Assembly (NCBI RefSeq): GCF_004346925.1
Contig: NZ_CP031167.1
Location: 2,686,001 to 2,750,000, forward strand
Origin: Stenotrophomonas sp. ASS1
GTDB lineage: Bacteria > Pseudomonadota > Gammaproteobacteria > Xanthomonadales > Xanthomonadaceae
Reading direction: 5' to 3'
Length of the DNA: 64,000 nucleotides
The translations under genes and the position numbers were made by a program. The notes beneath the pieces are model-generated. The model made no database searches. It saw only the letters and a list, made by a program, of their open reading frames with translations, and was not told the origin of the DNA. Position 1 is the first letter of the stretch; every line of letters starts with the position of its first letter. Positions 55,493 to 63,972 of this stretch are shown in pieces.

Positions 55493-56817
55493 GCCTCAAC
55501 AGCCAGGACTATGCTGCACTATCCGAAGATGCATACAAGGATTATGCGGTCGGTCGTCGTGCACCTGGTCAAGAAGAGATCGTCCCGATCAACGGCCACA
55601 AGTACAAGATTCTTGAGCATGTTGATAATCGACTGAACGGCTATCAGGGAACGATCTACCAGCGAGTCGACACCAATGAAATTGTCGTCGCACATCGCGG
55701 CACCGAACAGATCGCACGCGATGCAATTCTGACCGATGGTGGCATGGTCGTCGCCCGCACCAACGTGCAGGCTCCGGACGCCATCGCGCTGACTCAACGC
55801 GCCCTCGCCTACGCCAAGAAGGAAGGGCAGGATCTCGGACAACGTCCGCCCGAAGTTACCGTCACAGGCCACTCCCTCGGCGGTGCCCTGGCCCAGATCA
55901 CCTCGCACCACTTCAACGTCAAGGGCGAGACCTTCAACGCCTACGGCGCGGTCAGCCTCAGCTACCGCATTCCGGAAGGCGGCAACACCATGATCAACCA
56001 CGTCATGGCTTCCGATCCGGTCAGCGCCGCCTCGCCGCACTTCGGCCAGGTCCGCATCTACGCCAAGCCCGATGAGATCAAGACGCTCGCGGCAAATGGC
56101 TTCAGCAATCACGCCCTGCGTGATCTGATTCCAGACCGTCCGATCATCGCGGCCACCAGTTCATTCGGCGCGCACAAACTGGGCAACTTCCTCAACGAAG
56201 GCTCGGTGCTGAAGCACCCGGAAACGCAGAAGCTGGCGAAAGACAACGCCAAGATGATCGAGGAGTACCGCGACGACGTGGAATCACTGCGTCGTGGCGT
56301 CACCCGCGCGGCACGCGGCATCCCTGGCGGCGCCATCGATCTGTACGACCACATCCGCGGCCCGCTGCAGCCCGGTGAACCAGCACGCCGCGAAGCAGAG
56401 AAGAACGGCCATCACACCAGCATGCTGCGCATGGACGATGCCAATCACCTGGGCAACCCGCTGTTCAACGACGCGATCCGTGGCGTGCATGCGCAGGACG
56501 TTCGCGTCGGCCGCGTGCCGGATGTGATGAGTACGCAGTTGGCCGGTAGCCTGGCGGCGGAGATGCACGCTGCAGGCGGCAAGCGCATCGACGAGGTGGT
56601 GATGAATGCCGATGCTTCGCGCAGCTTCGCGGTGCAGGGCCTGGGCGGCGACCCGGCGCATCTGCGCGTGTCGGTGGACACGGCCGTGGCGATGAACACC
56701 CCGCTGGAGCAGAGCAGCCAGCGCATTGATCAGCAAGCCGCGGGACAGCGCCTGGCACAGGACCGCGATCAGCAACTGGAACAACAGCAGAACCAGACCC
56801 GCAGCATGCAGGCCTGA
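55489..56817 (+). CDS. Type IV secretion effector: class 3 lipase with C-terminal XVIPCD-like domain
   Basis: A 442-residue probable antibacterial effector (X-Tfe). The N-terminal half is a class 3 lipase: VVAHRGTEQIARDAIL, then TVTGHSLGGALAQITSHHFN with nucleophile Ser129, and a likely Asp177 (ASDPVS). It would hydrolyse membrane phospholipids of a target cell. From about residue 310 comes the XVIPCD-type signal: ANHLGNPLFNDAIRGVHAQD, SRSFAVQGLGGDPAHLRVSV and a Gln-rich tail (DRDQQLEQQQNQTRSMQA), which docks on VirD4 in Xanthomonadales. It has no signal peptide, as expected for T4SS export. Confidence 0.9.
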   Translation: MSLNSQDYAALSEDAYKDYAVGRRAPGQEEIVPINGHKYKILEHVDNRLNGYQGTIYQRVDTNEIVVAHRGTEQIARDAILTDGGMVVARTNVQAPDAIALTQRALAYAKKEGQDLGQRPPEVTVTGHSLGGALAQITSHHFNVKGETFNAYGAVSLSYRIPEGGNTMINHVMASDPVSAASPHFGQVRIYAKPDEIKTLAANGFSNHALRDLIPDRPIIAATSSFGAHKLGNFLNEGSVLKHPETQKLAKDNAKMIEEYRDDVESLRRGVTRAARGIPGGAIDLYDHIRGPLQPGEPARREAEKNGHHTSMLRMDDANHLGNPLFNDAIRGVHAQDVRVGRVPDVMSTQLAGSLAAEMHAAGGKRIDEVVMNADASRSFAVQGLGGDPAHLRVSVDTAVAMNTPLEQSSQRIDQQAAGQRLAQDRDQQLEQQQNQTRSMQA

Positions 56818-56871
56818 TGAACAGCGCGGGAGCCGGTCATTCCGGCTCCCGCGTCACTTCGGCCCTCTGCC

Positions 56872-58140
56872 TCAGGGGCTGGAGGCCACGACCGGCGCGG
56901 ACGCACCGGCGGTCACGAACAGATCCGGCCCGGAATCCGGGAAGCCACCACAGGCGCGATCGCCCGGTGCTACCGGATCACAGGGCCACTGCGCCCGCGC
57001 GACCTTTTCGCGCAACTCGAAGCGATCCCCAGTCCAGACCACGAAGGCCAGGTGCTCGCGGTTCCAGTCACTGTAGGCACGCGGACCGCCCTTCTGCGCT
57101 GCCTCCGGGTACTGCACGAACCACCGCATGGCCGGGCCGTACTGCAGCTTGCTGTGGTCCAAGCTGATCCGGCCGTCGCGCGACAGCTGCCGAGCACGAT
57201 CGGCCTCCGTCACTTGGGGCATGGACGGCATGACATCGGCGGTCACATCCCTCGGCGCGGCGTCCCCGCGAACCTGGTACACACGCTGGGCCACATAGGC
57301 CTCGCGGCAGTCACCCGCTGGCACACGTACCGGCTCCGCGCCGTACTCATCGCGGTTGGCGACCCGGTCGCTGCAGGTGAACGGTGCCGACACCAGGTAG
57401 AACGTGCTGTCGGCGTCGCGTCCTTCCAGCGAGCGCACCCAGATGTCGCCCATCCGCGCGATGAAGTCCGGGCGCTGGCCGTAGCCCGGCACCGCCTTGA
57501 ACCAAACCTTCTGTTGCACCTCACGCTCGCGCCAGCTGCGCGGCAGGTGGATGTCCTGCTGGGGCAGCGCGACCAGCAGCGCGGCCAGATGCGCCGGCAT
57601 CGTGCCCTGGCAGGCGCCGATCAGCAGCTCGCCCTGCGTCGCCAGCCGCCCAGCAAGATCCACCGGGCAGCGGGCGCCAAGCGCACGCTCGGTCGCCTGC
57701 TCGGGCGGCAACGGCGCGATGACCAAGGCGGGTGGCGCGGGAGCTACCGCCGGGACGGCTGGCTCGACGACAGCAGGCGGTGCAGCGACAGGCGCCGCCG
57801 CTGCGGGCGCAACGGGCACATGCGTCGGGTCTGCAGCCGGCGCCGGCTGCGCGTCCACCACTGGTGTCGCAGGAGGTGTCACGGCAGCCGGTACATCGGG
57901 AGCCAGCGCCGCGACAACGGCTTCGGTGGCCATGGGCGCTGCAACAGGTGCCATCCCTGCAGGCGCGTCAACGATCGCCTCGGCGGCGATGGGCGCCTCC
58001 ACGACGGGCGCCGCTGTCTCCTGAGCCTGAGCCGACGCCGCGGCAAGTCCAAGTGACAGAAGCCAGAGCGGCGGCAGGCGGCGCACGGATGCATTGCAGC
58101 AGACAGCGGCGTGCCGGGCATTCGAGGGAACGATTCGCAT
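56872..58140 (-). CDS. Exported Ala/Pro-rich protein next to GH19 effector
   Basis: A 422-residue protein with a signal peptide (LWLLSLGLAAASAQA, cut near residue 39), then about 110 residues of Ala/Pro/Val repeats (a flexible spacer), then a folded domain of about 270 residues. The folded domain has six cysteines (ARCPVDLAGRLATQGELLIG, TFYLVSAPFTCSDR, AGDCREAYVAQRVYQVRG, WPCDPVAPGDRACGGFPDSG). I do not recognise it. GGAAGGA precedes ATG 58140. It follows the GH19 effector gene by 97 bases on the same strand, so it could be a periplasmic protector or an unrelated envelope protein. Confidence 0.65.
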   Translation of the reverse strand: MRIVPSNARHAAVCCNASVRRLPPLWLLSLGLAAASAQAQETAAPVVEAPIAAEAIVDAPAGMAPVAAPMATEAVVAALAPDVPAAVTPPATPVVDAQPAPAADPTHVPVAPAAAAPVAAPPAVVEPAVPAVAPAPPALVIAPLPPEQATERALGARCPVDLAGRLATQGELLIGACQGTMPAHLAALLVALPQQDIHLPRSWREREVQQKVWFKAVPGYGQRPDFIARMGDIWVRSLEGRDADSTFYLVSAPFTCSDRVANRDEYGAEPVRVPAGDCREAYVAQRVYQVRGDAAPRDVTADVMPSMPQVTEADRARQLSRDGRISLDHSKLQYGPAMRWFVQYPEAAQKGGPRAYSDWNREHLAFVVWTGDRFELREKVARAQWPCDPVAPGDRACGGFPDSGPDLFVTAGASAPVVASSP

Positions 58141-58237
58141 GTGGTGTCCTTCCGAGTGGGTTTCCATGTCGGCGCCACAGGGCGCCACGCGTCGTACGTA
58201 AAGCGCCGGCGGGTCCCCTGCCCGCCGGCATCAGGTG

Positions 58238-59242
58238 TTACAGGGATCGAGAACGCTGCTCCTGCTCGCGGGCGAGCGCGGCCGCCGGGTCCTGCTGGGC
58301 GACACTGGCAGCCAACTGCTGGCTGCTCTGCGCCAGCGGCTGCTGCGCCGCCTGCTCGCGATCGACCGATGCGCGCAGCATGGCCGGATCGCCCAGCCCA
58401 CCCTGTACCGCAAACAGCGTGCGACCGTCATTGCCGGCCAGGAGATGATCGATGCGCGACAGGCCGGCCTTATGCGCCCCCAGCGCCAATGCGCCAGCGG
58501 CATTGTCGAGCTCTTGTACGCTGCGCAGTCCACTCTGTGCTCCCATCTGCTGCAGGCGTCGGCGTGCATCCTCGAACAACGCGTTGCCGGGCTCACCGGT
58601 CTGCGACATGTCTCGGGCAACACTCTGCGCCGGCGCACCGACCTCACCCCGCTCCAGCCGCGCCATCACATCCGGCGTCAGCTTCTGTTGCCAGACCTCG
58701 AAGCGTTGCCGGCGAGCCTCAATGCCATTGAACGCGCCATTGAGCGCATGTGTTGCCTCGCGCACATCCTCGCGCGCCGCCTCCGGTACTCGCGTCTGCC
58801 ACTGCCACACCGCAATACGGCCTGCGTGCGCGGGCTGCGCGGCCAGTTCCGGCTGATTCACCAGATCCAGATCCAGCGCTTTGCCGGCACGCTCGTAATT
58901 CTCCTTGCCGACCAACGGCAGATAGCCGCGGCCGTGGTACTTCAATGCGTCGCCGGGCACATCATTGCCCATGCGTCCGCCGTACATCAGCTCAGCCAGG
59001 TTTTCCGGGCGGCCACGCAGCGCTTCCTGGCGGGCGCTCTCCAACGCAGCGTTGCCATTGCGCCACGCAGCTTCCACCGGGATCTGCGAGATTCCCCGGG
59101 TGAAGTTGAAACTTTCATTGAGCCGGCTCAAGCCGCGCGACTCGTGCCCTGCCTGGGCCATGAAATTGGCCAGTTCAAGCGGGGAGTCGATGCCGGCTTT
59201 GGTCGCCTGCCGCAACAGCTGCGACTCTCTATCGGTCGACAC
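58238..59242 (-). CDS. Type IV secretion effector: GH19 peptidoglycan hydrolase with XVIPCD-like domain
   Basis: A 334-residue probable antibacterial effector. Residues 1-190 form a GH19 lysozyme/chitinase-like domain with FMAQAGHESRGLSRLNESFN (Glu34 and Glu43 as the catalytic pair) and YHGRGYLPLVGKENYERAGK. From about residue 220 the XVIPCD-like signal follows: GNALFEDARRRLQQMGAQSG, RIDHLLAGNDGRTLFAVQGG, LGDPAMLRASVDREQAAQQP, ending Gln/Arg-rich. It starts at GTG 59242 with AGGAG eight bases before. It would cut target-cell peptidoglycan after VirD4-dependent export. Confidence 0.9.
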   Translation of the reverse strand: MSTDRESQLLRQATKAGIDSPLELANFMAQAGHESRGLSRLNESFNFTRGISQIPVEAAWRNGNAALESARQEALRGRPENLAELMYGGRMGNDVPGDALKYHGRGYLPLVGKENYERAGKALDLDLVNQPELAAQPAHAGRIAVWQWQTRVPEAAREDVREATHALNGAFNGIEARRQRFEVWQQKLTPDVMARLERGEVGAPAQSVARDMSQTGEPGNALFEDARRRLQQMGAQSGLRSVQELDNAAGALALGAHKAGLSRIDHLLAGNDGRTLFAVQGGLGDPAMLRASVDREQAAQQPLAQSSQQLAASVAQQDPAAALAREQEQRSRSL

Positions 59243-59299
59243 AGTGCAACTCCTGAATCTTCATCAGCGCGGATTCCCTTCCGCCGGTTGGAGCTTGGC

Positions 59300-59890
59300 T
59301 CATGGAAGCGACACCTCCGCGACACTGGACGGGTCGAAGTCCTCGAACCGCACCCTGCCCAGCTCCGCCACCGAGTAATCCCGGATGTTGGTCGCTTCGG
59401 TCTCGATATCCACGACCTTGCGTCTCACCCCGTCCACCCAGCAGGCCTTGTCCGCGGGCGCATAGCGGAACCGGTAGGTGCTGCTCCAGCGCTCGCGGCT
59501 ACCGCCGTTGGTGATCACGCTGAAGGTGCCCTCCTCGACCATTGCATACGCAAAAGGGTCGCCGGCCAAGCCACCTCGGGTGGAACACGGCACCAGCTTG
59601 TCGTTGCGCGCGGCCAGCTGCCAGCGCCCGCGCCCGTCACCGCGTAGCAACAGCAGCACCCGGTTCGGTCCGTGTTGGCCGGGCACCAGCCCTTCCGGCG
59701 TCGGCTGGTCGATGACCAGCAGCTGATACTCGATGCCATCGCCGTTGAGCTCGCCCCTGACGGCTTCCAGCAGGTTCGCACCGGACGGAACAAATGCCAG
59801 GGCATCGTCCATGTGTGCGCCAACCCTGTCTTCCATCCCCTCCCACTCCTTCAATATCGTCCCGCCGATGCTCGCGTCGTAGGCGGGCAT
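59300..59890 (-). CDS. Hypothetical protein upstream of GH19 effector, possible immunity protein
   Basis: A 196-residue protein with no visible signal peptide. Segments MDDALAFVPSGANLLEAVRG, ELNGDGIEYQLLVI (resembling a calcium loop, x-x-NGDG) and EEGTFSVITNGGSRERWSST suggest a beta-rich fold. It is 57 bases upstream of the GH19 effector on the same strand, the usual place for an immunity gene (X-Tfi). A protector against a peptidoglycan hydrolase should act in the periplasm, so the missing signal is puzzling. In-frame stop codons just before the start suggest the true N terminus was lost or lies in another frame. Confidence 0.6.
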   Translation of the reverse strand: MPAYDASIGGTILKEWEGMEDRVGAHMDDALAFVPSGANLLEAVRGELNGDGIEYQLLVIDQPTPEGLVPGQHGPNRVLLLLRGDGRGRWQLAARNDKLVPCSTRGGLAGDPFAYAMVEEGTFSVITNGGSRERWSSTYRFRYAPADKACWVDGVRRKVVDIETEATNIRDYSVAELGRVRFEDFDPSSVAEVSLP

Positions 59891-60569
59891 AGTGGCGTTG
59901 CCCAGTCACGCCAGTCACCCTGCAGATGCGGATGATAGCTCCGGGAGCACCATGGCAGCGTCGGTGGCATGCGTCACCCGTTGAGCGGAGGGACAGGGTC
60001 CTCATGGACGGGAAAGCTCCTGCAATCGGTAGCGCCGAAGCGTCATTTTTCTGACGCCAGGAGAGCTTAGCGCGAGGAGGTCGCTTGCGTCGAAGATCGA
60101 AAGCTTGAAATGGCGCTACCAGTCACAGAATCGGGGACCGCATCCACGAAGCAAGACGGGCGCAGGCGGCGCAACACCCCCAAATCGCCTGTAGCTTCAC
60201 ATGCAGTTGTTGAATGCCAGAGGACAGGCTTTCGCATCGGCGTCGATACATTCTCCCACTGCCTTTTCCTCCGCCTCGGGCAGCGTCCGGCCGCGTACGC
60301 CTGATATCTCTTGAAAAGTGGAATAGCACACGCGACGTAGACGGATCTGCATTGTGCTCCCGCCGCAGCTCTGCAGTCCCGCAAGGCAATCTAAGTTGCC
60401 CAGCTTACCGTACTAGCATTAACGCATTCCGTCCCAGTGAACATCAGCGCAGTAGAAGAGACTGCTGAGACACATTCAGCCGGAAGTAGGCGCGCAGCAT
60501 TTTATGCCGTGGCTCTCCAACGACAACATTCTTCGAGACTATACCAGCGAGCCCGCCGACACATTTACA
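59891..60569. other. Gene-poor region with a short remnant
   Basis: 679 bases between the hypothetical gene and the DUF4189 array. I see only a short open stretch on the minus strand (next entry) and no conserved promoter or terminator. Composition drops in GC toward 60480-60600. Confidence 0.5.
60197..60352 (-). pseudogene. Short Cys-rich open frame, possible gene remnant
   Basis: A 51-codon frame (MQIRLRRVCYSTFQEISGV start, ending in AKACPLAFNNCM) that stays open upstream to 60410 without another ATG (GNLDCLAGLQSCGGS). Several Cys and the EKAVGECIDADAKACPL pattern recall the Ala/Cys repeats of DUF4189 proteins, so it may be a decayed 3' fragment of a related gene. No ribosome-binding site is seen. 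Confidence 0.3.
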
Positions 60570-61117
60570 TCAAAATTCTTCAAAAATAGGCTTGGTACAG
60601 TTTTCATACAGCACCGCGCACTTCCCGCTCACATCATTCTTGCACTTGGAGTGCGCCATTATCAGCGCCATTTCCGGCGTAGCACCACGCCCCAGCGCCG
60701 ACATTCCACGACCCGTCTTCCCACTTGGAATGACCCAAGCCACACACTGATTTCGATACGCCAAACTGACGGAGCAATCGGCGGCACCAGTTGAACTGCA
60801 CTTCCGCAACGCCTCTTGCTCTGCCGCTAGCTGTGACCGAAGGCCAGTCGATGCTCCTGCGTCCTGAGTAGACCGGGACTCGGCGATTGCCCCCCAAGTC
60901 TTTATCCACCGCCCCGTCGGAGAGTTTGCGGGCAATTCGGAAATCCCGCCACTCGATGTGCTACTCGGTGCGCCACTTGGAATGGGGCACAACCGCCGGC
61001 GCCCTGACCTCCAATCGGATAGTACCCTGGCGGACAATTGCCTTCAGCGAACGCAACTTCGGTCAATGAGACGAGAAGAAAGAAGAAAAGAATCACCCAT
61101 TGCTTTGCTCCATTCAT
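60570..61117 (-). pseudogene. DUF4189 gene, copy 4, frameshifted
   Basis: Encodes a signal peptide (MNGAKQWVILFFFLLVSLTE) and EGNCPPGYYPIGGQGAGGCA, then shifts frame: the C-run in GCCCCATTCC (complement of 60984-60987) has four C where copy 2 has five. The remainder is intact in the other frame (TGRWIKTWGAIAESRSTQDA, then NQCVAWVIPSGKTG, ending CTKPIFEEF). Without the shift it would be 182 residues. It shares about 260 nearly identical bases with copy 2 (offset 1953-1954). The event is either recent inactivation, phase variation or a sequencing error. Confidence 0.8.
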
Positions 61118-61179
61118 GAAACTGTCCTCACCCCCTTCTCATTGGACCAGCTGGACGGCACCGGAATTGGCATTCCCCC
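60921..61179. repeat. Direct repeat shared with 62874-63133
   Basis: About 260 bases covering the 5' third of DUF4189 copy 4, its leader and the last codons of the virB6 remnant match 62874-63133 with few differences. The offset is 1953 before and 1954 after the deleted base. This marks a recent duplication or gene conversion. Confidence 0.8.
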
Positions 61180-61351
61180 TAAGACCAGAGGCTGACGGCA
61201 CCGAATCGCCTCCGCCATACAATCGTGGACTGACCACCTGCCCCACACCACCAACATCAGCTTGCGTCACAGAAGGCGAACTCGGTTTATAGCTCTGCCC
61301 GCCCGTCGAACCCGGCGGCTGACCATTCGGGCCCGGCGATGCTCGGGAGGT
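61139..61351 (-). pseudogene. virB6 3'-end remnant, copy D
   Basis: A 70-codon frame with no start. It reads SPGPNGQPPGSTGGQSYKPS, ADVGGVGQVVSPRLYGGGDS and LRGNANSGAVQLVQ, then stop. This is the C-terminal tail seen in the copy at 62041 (GPNGQPPGSTGGGQSYKPEA, LRGNANSGVA). It lies directly before DUF4189 copy 4, as each other copy does. The N-terminal membrane part is missing. Confidence 0.7.
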
Positions 61352-61458
61352 GCGCGCTTGGCTGACCGTTTGGGGTACTCAGACAACGCATTGACTCGAC
61401 CGGCGCGTGTACCTCCTGGTGTGCCATTGCTCTGATATTCCTTGCCGCATGCCCTTGA

Positions 61459-62001
61459 TCAGAATTCATCAAACAAAGGCTTGGTACAGTTCGAATAGAA
61501 CACTTCACACCGTCCTGCGCGATCATTGCGGCACATTGCTTCCGAAGCGACAAGCGCCAACTCGGGGGTAGCCCCTGTCCCAAGTCCCGCACGTCCAGTA
61601 CCGGATCGTCCGCTTGGAATGACCCAGGAAATACACTGGTTGAAATAGCTCATGCTGACCGTGCAGTCCCGGGCACCTGACGCTCCACACTTTGAAACTG
61701 CTTCGCGCTCGGCCTCATTCTTGGATCGCAACCCCGTTGAAACCCCTGCATCCTGAGTACTTTTCGACTCCGCAATTGCCCCCCAGGTCTTGGTCCATTT
61801 GCCAGTCGGAGTTGCGAGACGGATCTCAGAGGAGCCAGTGCTTCCAGTGGCACCTCCCGGAATCGGCGCACATCCGCGCGCGCCCTGCCCGCCAATAGGG
61901 TAATACCCGGGCGGGCAGTTTCCTTCTGCCCACGCACGATCAACACCACCCAATAGCAGCAGGCACGAGGCGAGCAATACCCAATGTGCAATCAACTTCA
62001 T
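61459..62001 (-). CDS. DUF4189 exported protein, copy 3 (intact)
   Basis: A 180-residue secreted/periplasmic protein. It has a signal peptide (MKLIAHWVLLASCLLLLGG, cut after RAWA), then the signature EGNCPPGYYPIGGQGARGCA, a Gly/Ser linker, and the DUF4189 domain (TGKWTKTWGAIAESKSTQDA, EREAVSKCGASGARDCTVSM, NQCISWVIPSGRSGTGRAGL) ending in CTKPLFDEF. Cysteines are conserved in all copies and likely paired. GGAGG lies ten bases before ATG 62001. Its function is unknown; its steady link to virB6 suggests a role tied to the T4SS or its immunity set. Confidence 0.85.
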   Translation of the reverse strand: MKLIAHWVLLASCLLLLGGVDRAWAEGNCPPGYYPIGGQGARGCAPIPGGATGSTGSSEIRLATPTGKWTKTWGAIAESKSTQDAGVSTGLRSKNEAEREAVSKCGASGARDCTVSMSYFNQCISWVIPSGRSGTGRAGLGTGATPELALVASEAMCRNDRAGRCEVFYSNCTKPLFDEF

Positions 62002-62040
62002 AGCGAACGTACCTCCACCGTCTCCAGCCAAGCGATCAAA

Positions 62041-62481
62041 CTAGGCAACTCCTGAATTGGCGTTCCCTCTGAGGCCAGAAGACGGATGCTGAGGCTCATG
62101 TCCACCTTGCAATCTTGGCATTACCGCTTGTCCTCCACCCAACTGAGATCCCGCAGCTGAGGACGGTGCCTCTGGCTTGTAACTCTGACCACCGCCCGTC
62201 GAACCCGGCGGCTGACCATTCGGGCCCGGCGATGCAGGTACTGCACTACCGCCTATCTGCGAATATGCCATGAAGCTGCCCAATGTTCCCTGGAAGAACA
62301 TCGCCGCCATTGGGGGCGCAGTCAGAATCAGCGTGGTCAGGATCAGGCCCATGCCGCCTTGCTGCAGTGCCATGCTCGACACACCTTCACTGAAATTCTG
62401 ACCCATCAGCGTGCCCGTCAACGTGCTTCCCCAGAAGGCGAACGCAACCTTGGACACCATCTTCATCGCGATGCCGGTCAC
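62041..62481 (-). pseudogene. virB6 3'-end fragment, copy C
   Basis: A 146-residue piece of the VirB6/TrbL channel protein. Two membrane helices remain (MKMVSKVAFAFWGSTLTG and GGMGLILTTLILTAPPMA), followed by MFFQGTLGSFMAYSQIGGSA and a Pro/Gly-rich tail ending LRGNANSGVA. The frame is open a little further upstream (ALIFRSIDVTGIA) until the stop of DUF4189 copy 2, and no proper start is present. A normal VirB6 has five or more helices, so this is a truncated duplicate, not a working subunit. It ends 40 bases before DUF4189 copy 3. Confidence 0.8.
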
Positions 62482-62523
62482 ATCAATGGACCGGAATATC
62501 AGGGCGCGACATAAGCCTGCAAC

Positions 62524-63071
62524 TTAGAACTCATCAAATATCGGTTTACTGCAGTCCGAATAGATCTCTTCGCAATATCCCGGCTGATCATTCTTGCACA
62601 TGGCTTGCGAGTTGAATTTTGCCCTTTCGGGCGTGGGACCAGATCCAATCCCGGCACGACCTGCGCCAGAACGCCCCCTTGGAATGACCCACGAGACACA
62701 CTGATTTTGATACGTGAAGCTAACCGAACAATCAGCGGCACCAGCTGATCCGCATTTTGAAATTGCCTCACGAGAAGCCTCCTCCTTGGATCGCTTACCG
62801 ACAGAGGTGCCCGCGTCCTGAGTCGTTTTCGATTCAGCAATCGCCCCCATGTCTTGGTCCATCGCCCAGTAGGAGAGTTTGCGGGCAATTCGGAAACCCC
62901 GCCACTCGATGTGCTACTCGGTGCGCCACTTGGAATGGGGGCGCAACCTCGGGCGCCCTGACCTCCAATTGGATAATACCCTGGCGGACAATTGCCTTCA
63001 GCGAACGCAACTTCGGTCAATGAGACGAGAAGAAAGAAGAAAAGAATCACCCATTGCTTTGCTCCATTCAT
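62524..63071 (-). pseudogene. DUF4189 gene, copy 2, frameshifted
   Basis: Starts like copy 4 (MNGAKQWVILFFFLLVSLTE) and continues through EGNCPPGYYPIGGQGARGCA and ELPANSPTGRWTKTWG. It then loses frame where the G-run (complement of 62844-62848) has five G instead of the six in the other copies. The rest (AIAESKTTQDAGTSVGKRSK, NQCVSWVIPRGRSGAGRAGI, ending CSKPIFDEF) is intact in another frame. The total length, 548 bases, equals that of copy 4, each one base short of 549. It is either inactive, phase variable or mis-sequenced. Confidence 0.8.
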
Positions 63072-63393
63072 GAAACTGTCCTCACCCCCTTCTCATTGGA
63101 CCAGCTAGACGGCACCGCGATTGACATTTCCTTCGTCTCATAGATCGACTCAGAACAAGCGGAACAGGCCGCTTTACATTGCACTCCATCAGAGCACATA
63201 CCGCGCGAAGCCGGCAGCTCCAGTCGCTCGATGAAACACACACGGCGCTGCCGCTTGAGTCGTAACGCGGTACAGCACCACACGTGGCGCCCCTCACGCC
63301 CTATCGCTCGTAGAAGGCGAATCGCCAATAGCGCCCACCAGCGGCTATTTGGCATGGCAATTTCCGAGGCCATCAATTAACTATTTAAGAGAA
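63072..63393. other. Decayed spacer with virB6 tail stub (copy B)
   Basis: 322 bases between DUF4189 copies 1 and 2. At 63105-63131 the minus strand reads GNVNRGAV then stop, the last codons of the virB6 tail. The remaining 240 bases have open stretches rich in Cys (SSGSAVCVSSSDWSCR) in one frame, but no start, ribosome-binding site or recognisable domain; probably degraded sequence. Confidence 0.5.
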
Positions 63394-63933
63394 CTAGAAC
63401 TCCTCAAAAATCGGTTTCGTGCAGTTGGCATAGAACTCCACACATTTTCCTGGCTGATCATTCCTGCACATTAACTGGGCCACAAATAGCGCTCGCTCCG
63501 GCGTGGGCCCACCACCCACTCCCGACTGCCCGCCCCCAGAACGCCCACTTGGAACGACCCAAGAAGCGCACTGATTAAAGTAGGCCAAATCGACCTTGCA
63601 GTCACGCGCTCCTCCCGATGCACACTTGGAAAGAGCCTCTTGCTCTGCCAGCTCTTTGGCTCTCTTTCCCGTCGACACTCCTGCGTCTTGAGTGTTCTTG
63701 GAAGACGCTATCGCCCCCCAGGTTCGCACCCACTTGCCAGTAGGACTGGCAAGCTGAATCTCCGCTGTGGTACCACCTCCACTAGCGGCCCCGGGTATAG
63801 GCGCACACCCCCGTGCCCCTTGCCCCCCAATCGGGTAGTAACCAGGAGGGCAATTACCTTCGGCAAAGGATTGATATGCCACGCCCAAGATCAAAGAACT
63901 GGCGAGAATCGCTTGCGATACAAGAATTTTCAT
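63394..63933 (-). CDS. DUF4189 exported protein, copy 1 (intact)
   Basis: A 179-residue exported protein with a signal peptide (MKILVSQAILASSLILGVAY, cut near SFA). It has the shared EGNCPPGYYPIGGQGARGCA, a short Gly/Ser linker and the DUF4189 domain (TGKWVRTWGAIASSKNTQDA, EQEALSKCASGGARDCKVDL, NQCASWVVPSGRSGGG) ending in CTKPIFEEF. GGAG lies about ten bases before ATG. The preceding sequence is the end of a virB6-like gene (stop at 63973), so this is the copy closest to the intact secretion locus. Confidence 0.85.
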   Translation of the reverse strand: MKILVSQAILASSLILGVAYQSFAEGNCPPGYYPIGGQGARGCAPIPGAASGGGTTAEIQLASPTGKWVRTWGAIASSKNTQDAGVSTGKRAKELAEQEALSKCASGGARDCKVDLAYFNQCASWVVPSGRSGGGQSGVGGGPTPERALFVAQLMCRNDQPGKCVEFYANCTKPIFEEF

Positions 63934-63972
63934 CGCCCGCCAACTCCACCTTTATCATGCATATCGAACTCG

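Noticed and set aside
62041..62481. A working small VirB6-like membrane protein
   Set aside because: It lacks a proper start and the N-terminal helices, and its tail repeats elsewhere in the array, so it is a duplicated fragment.
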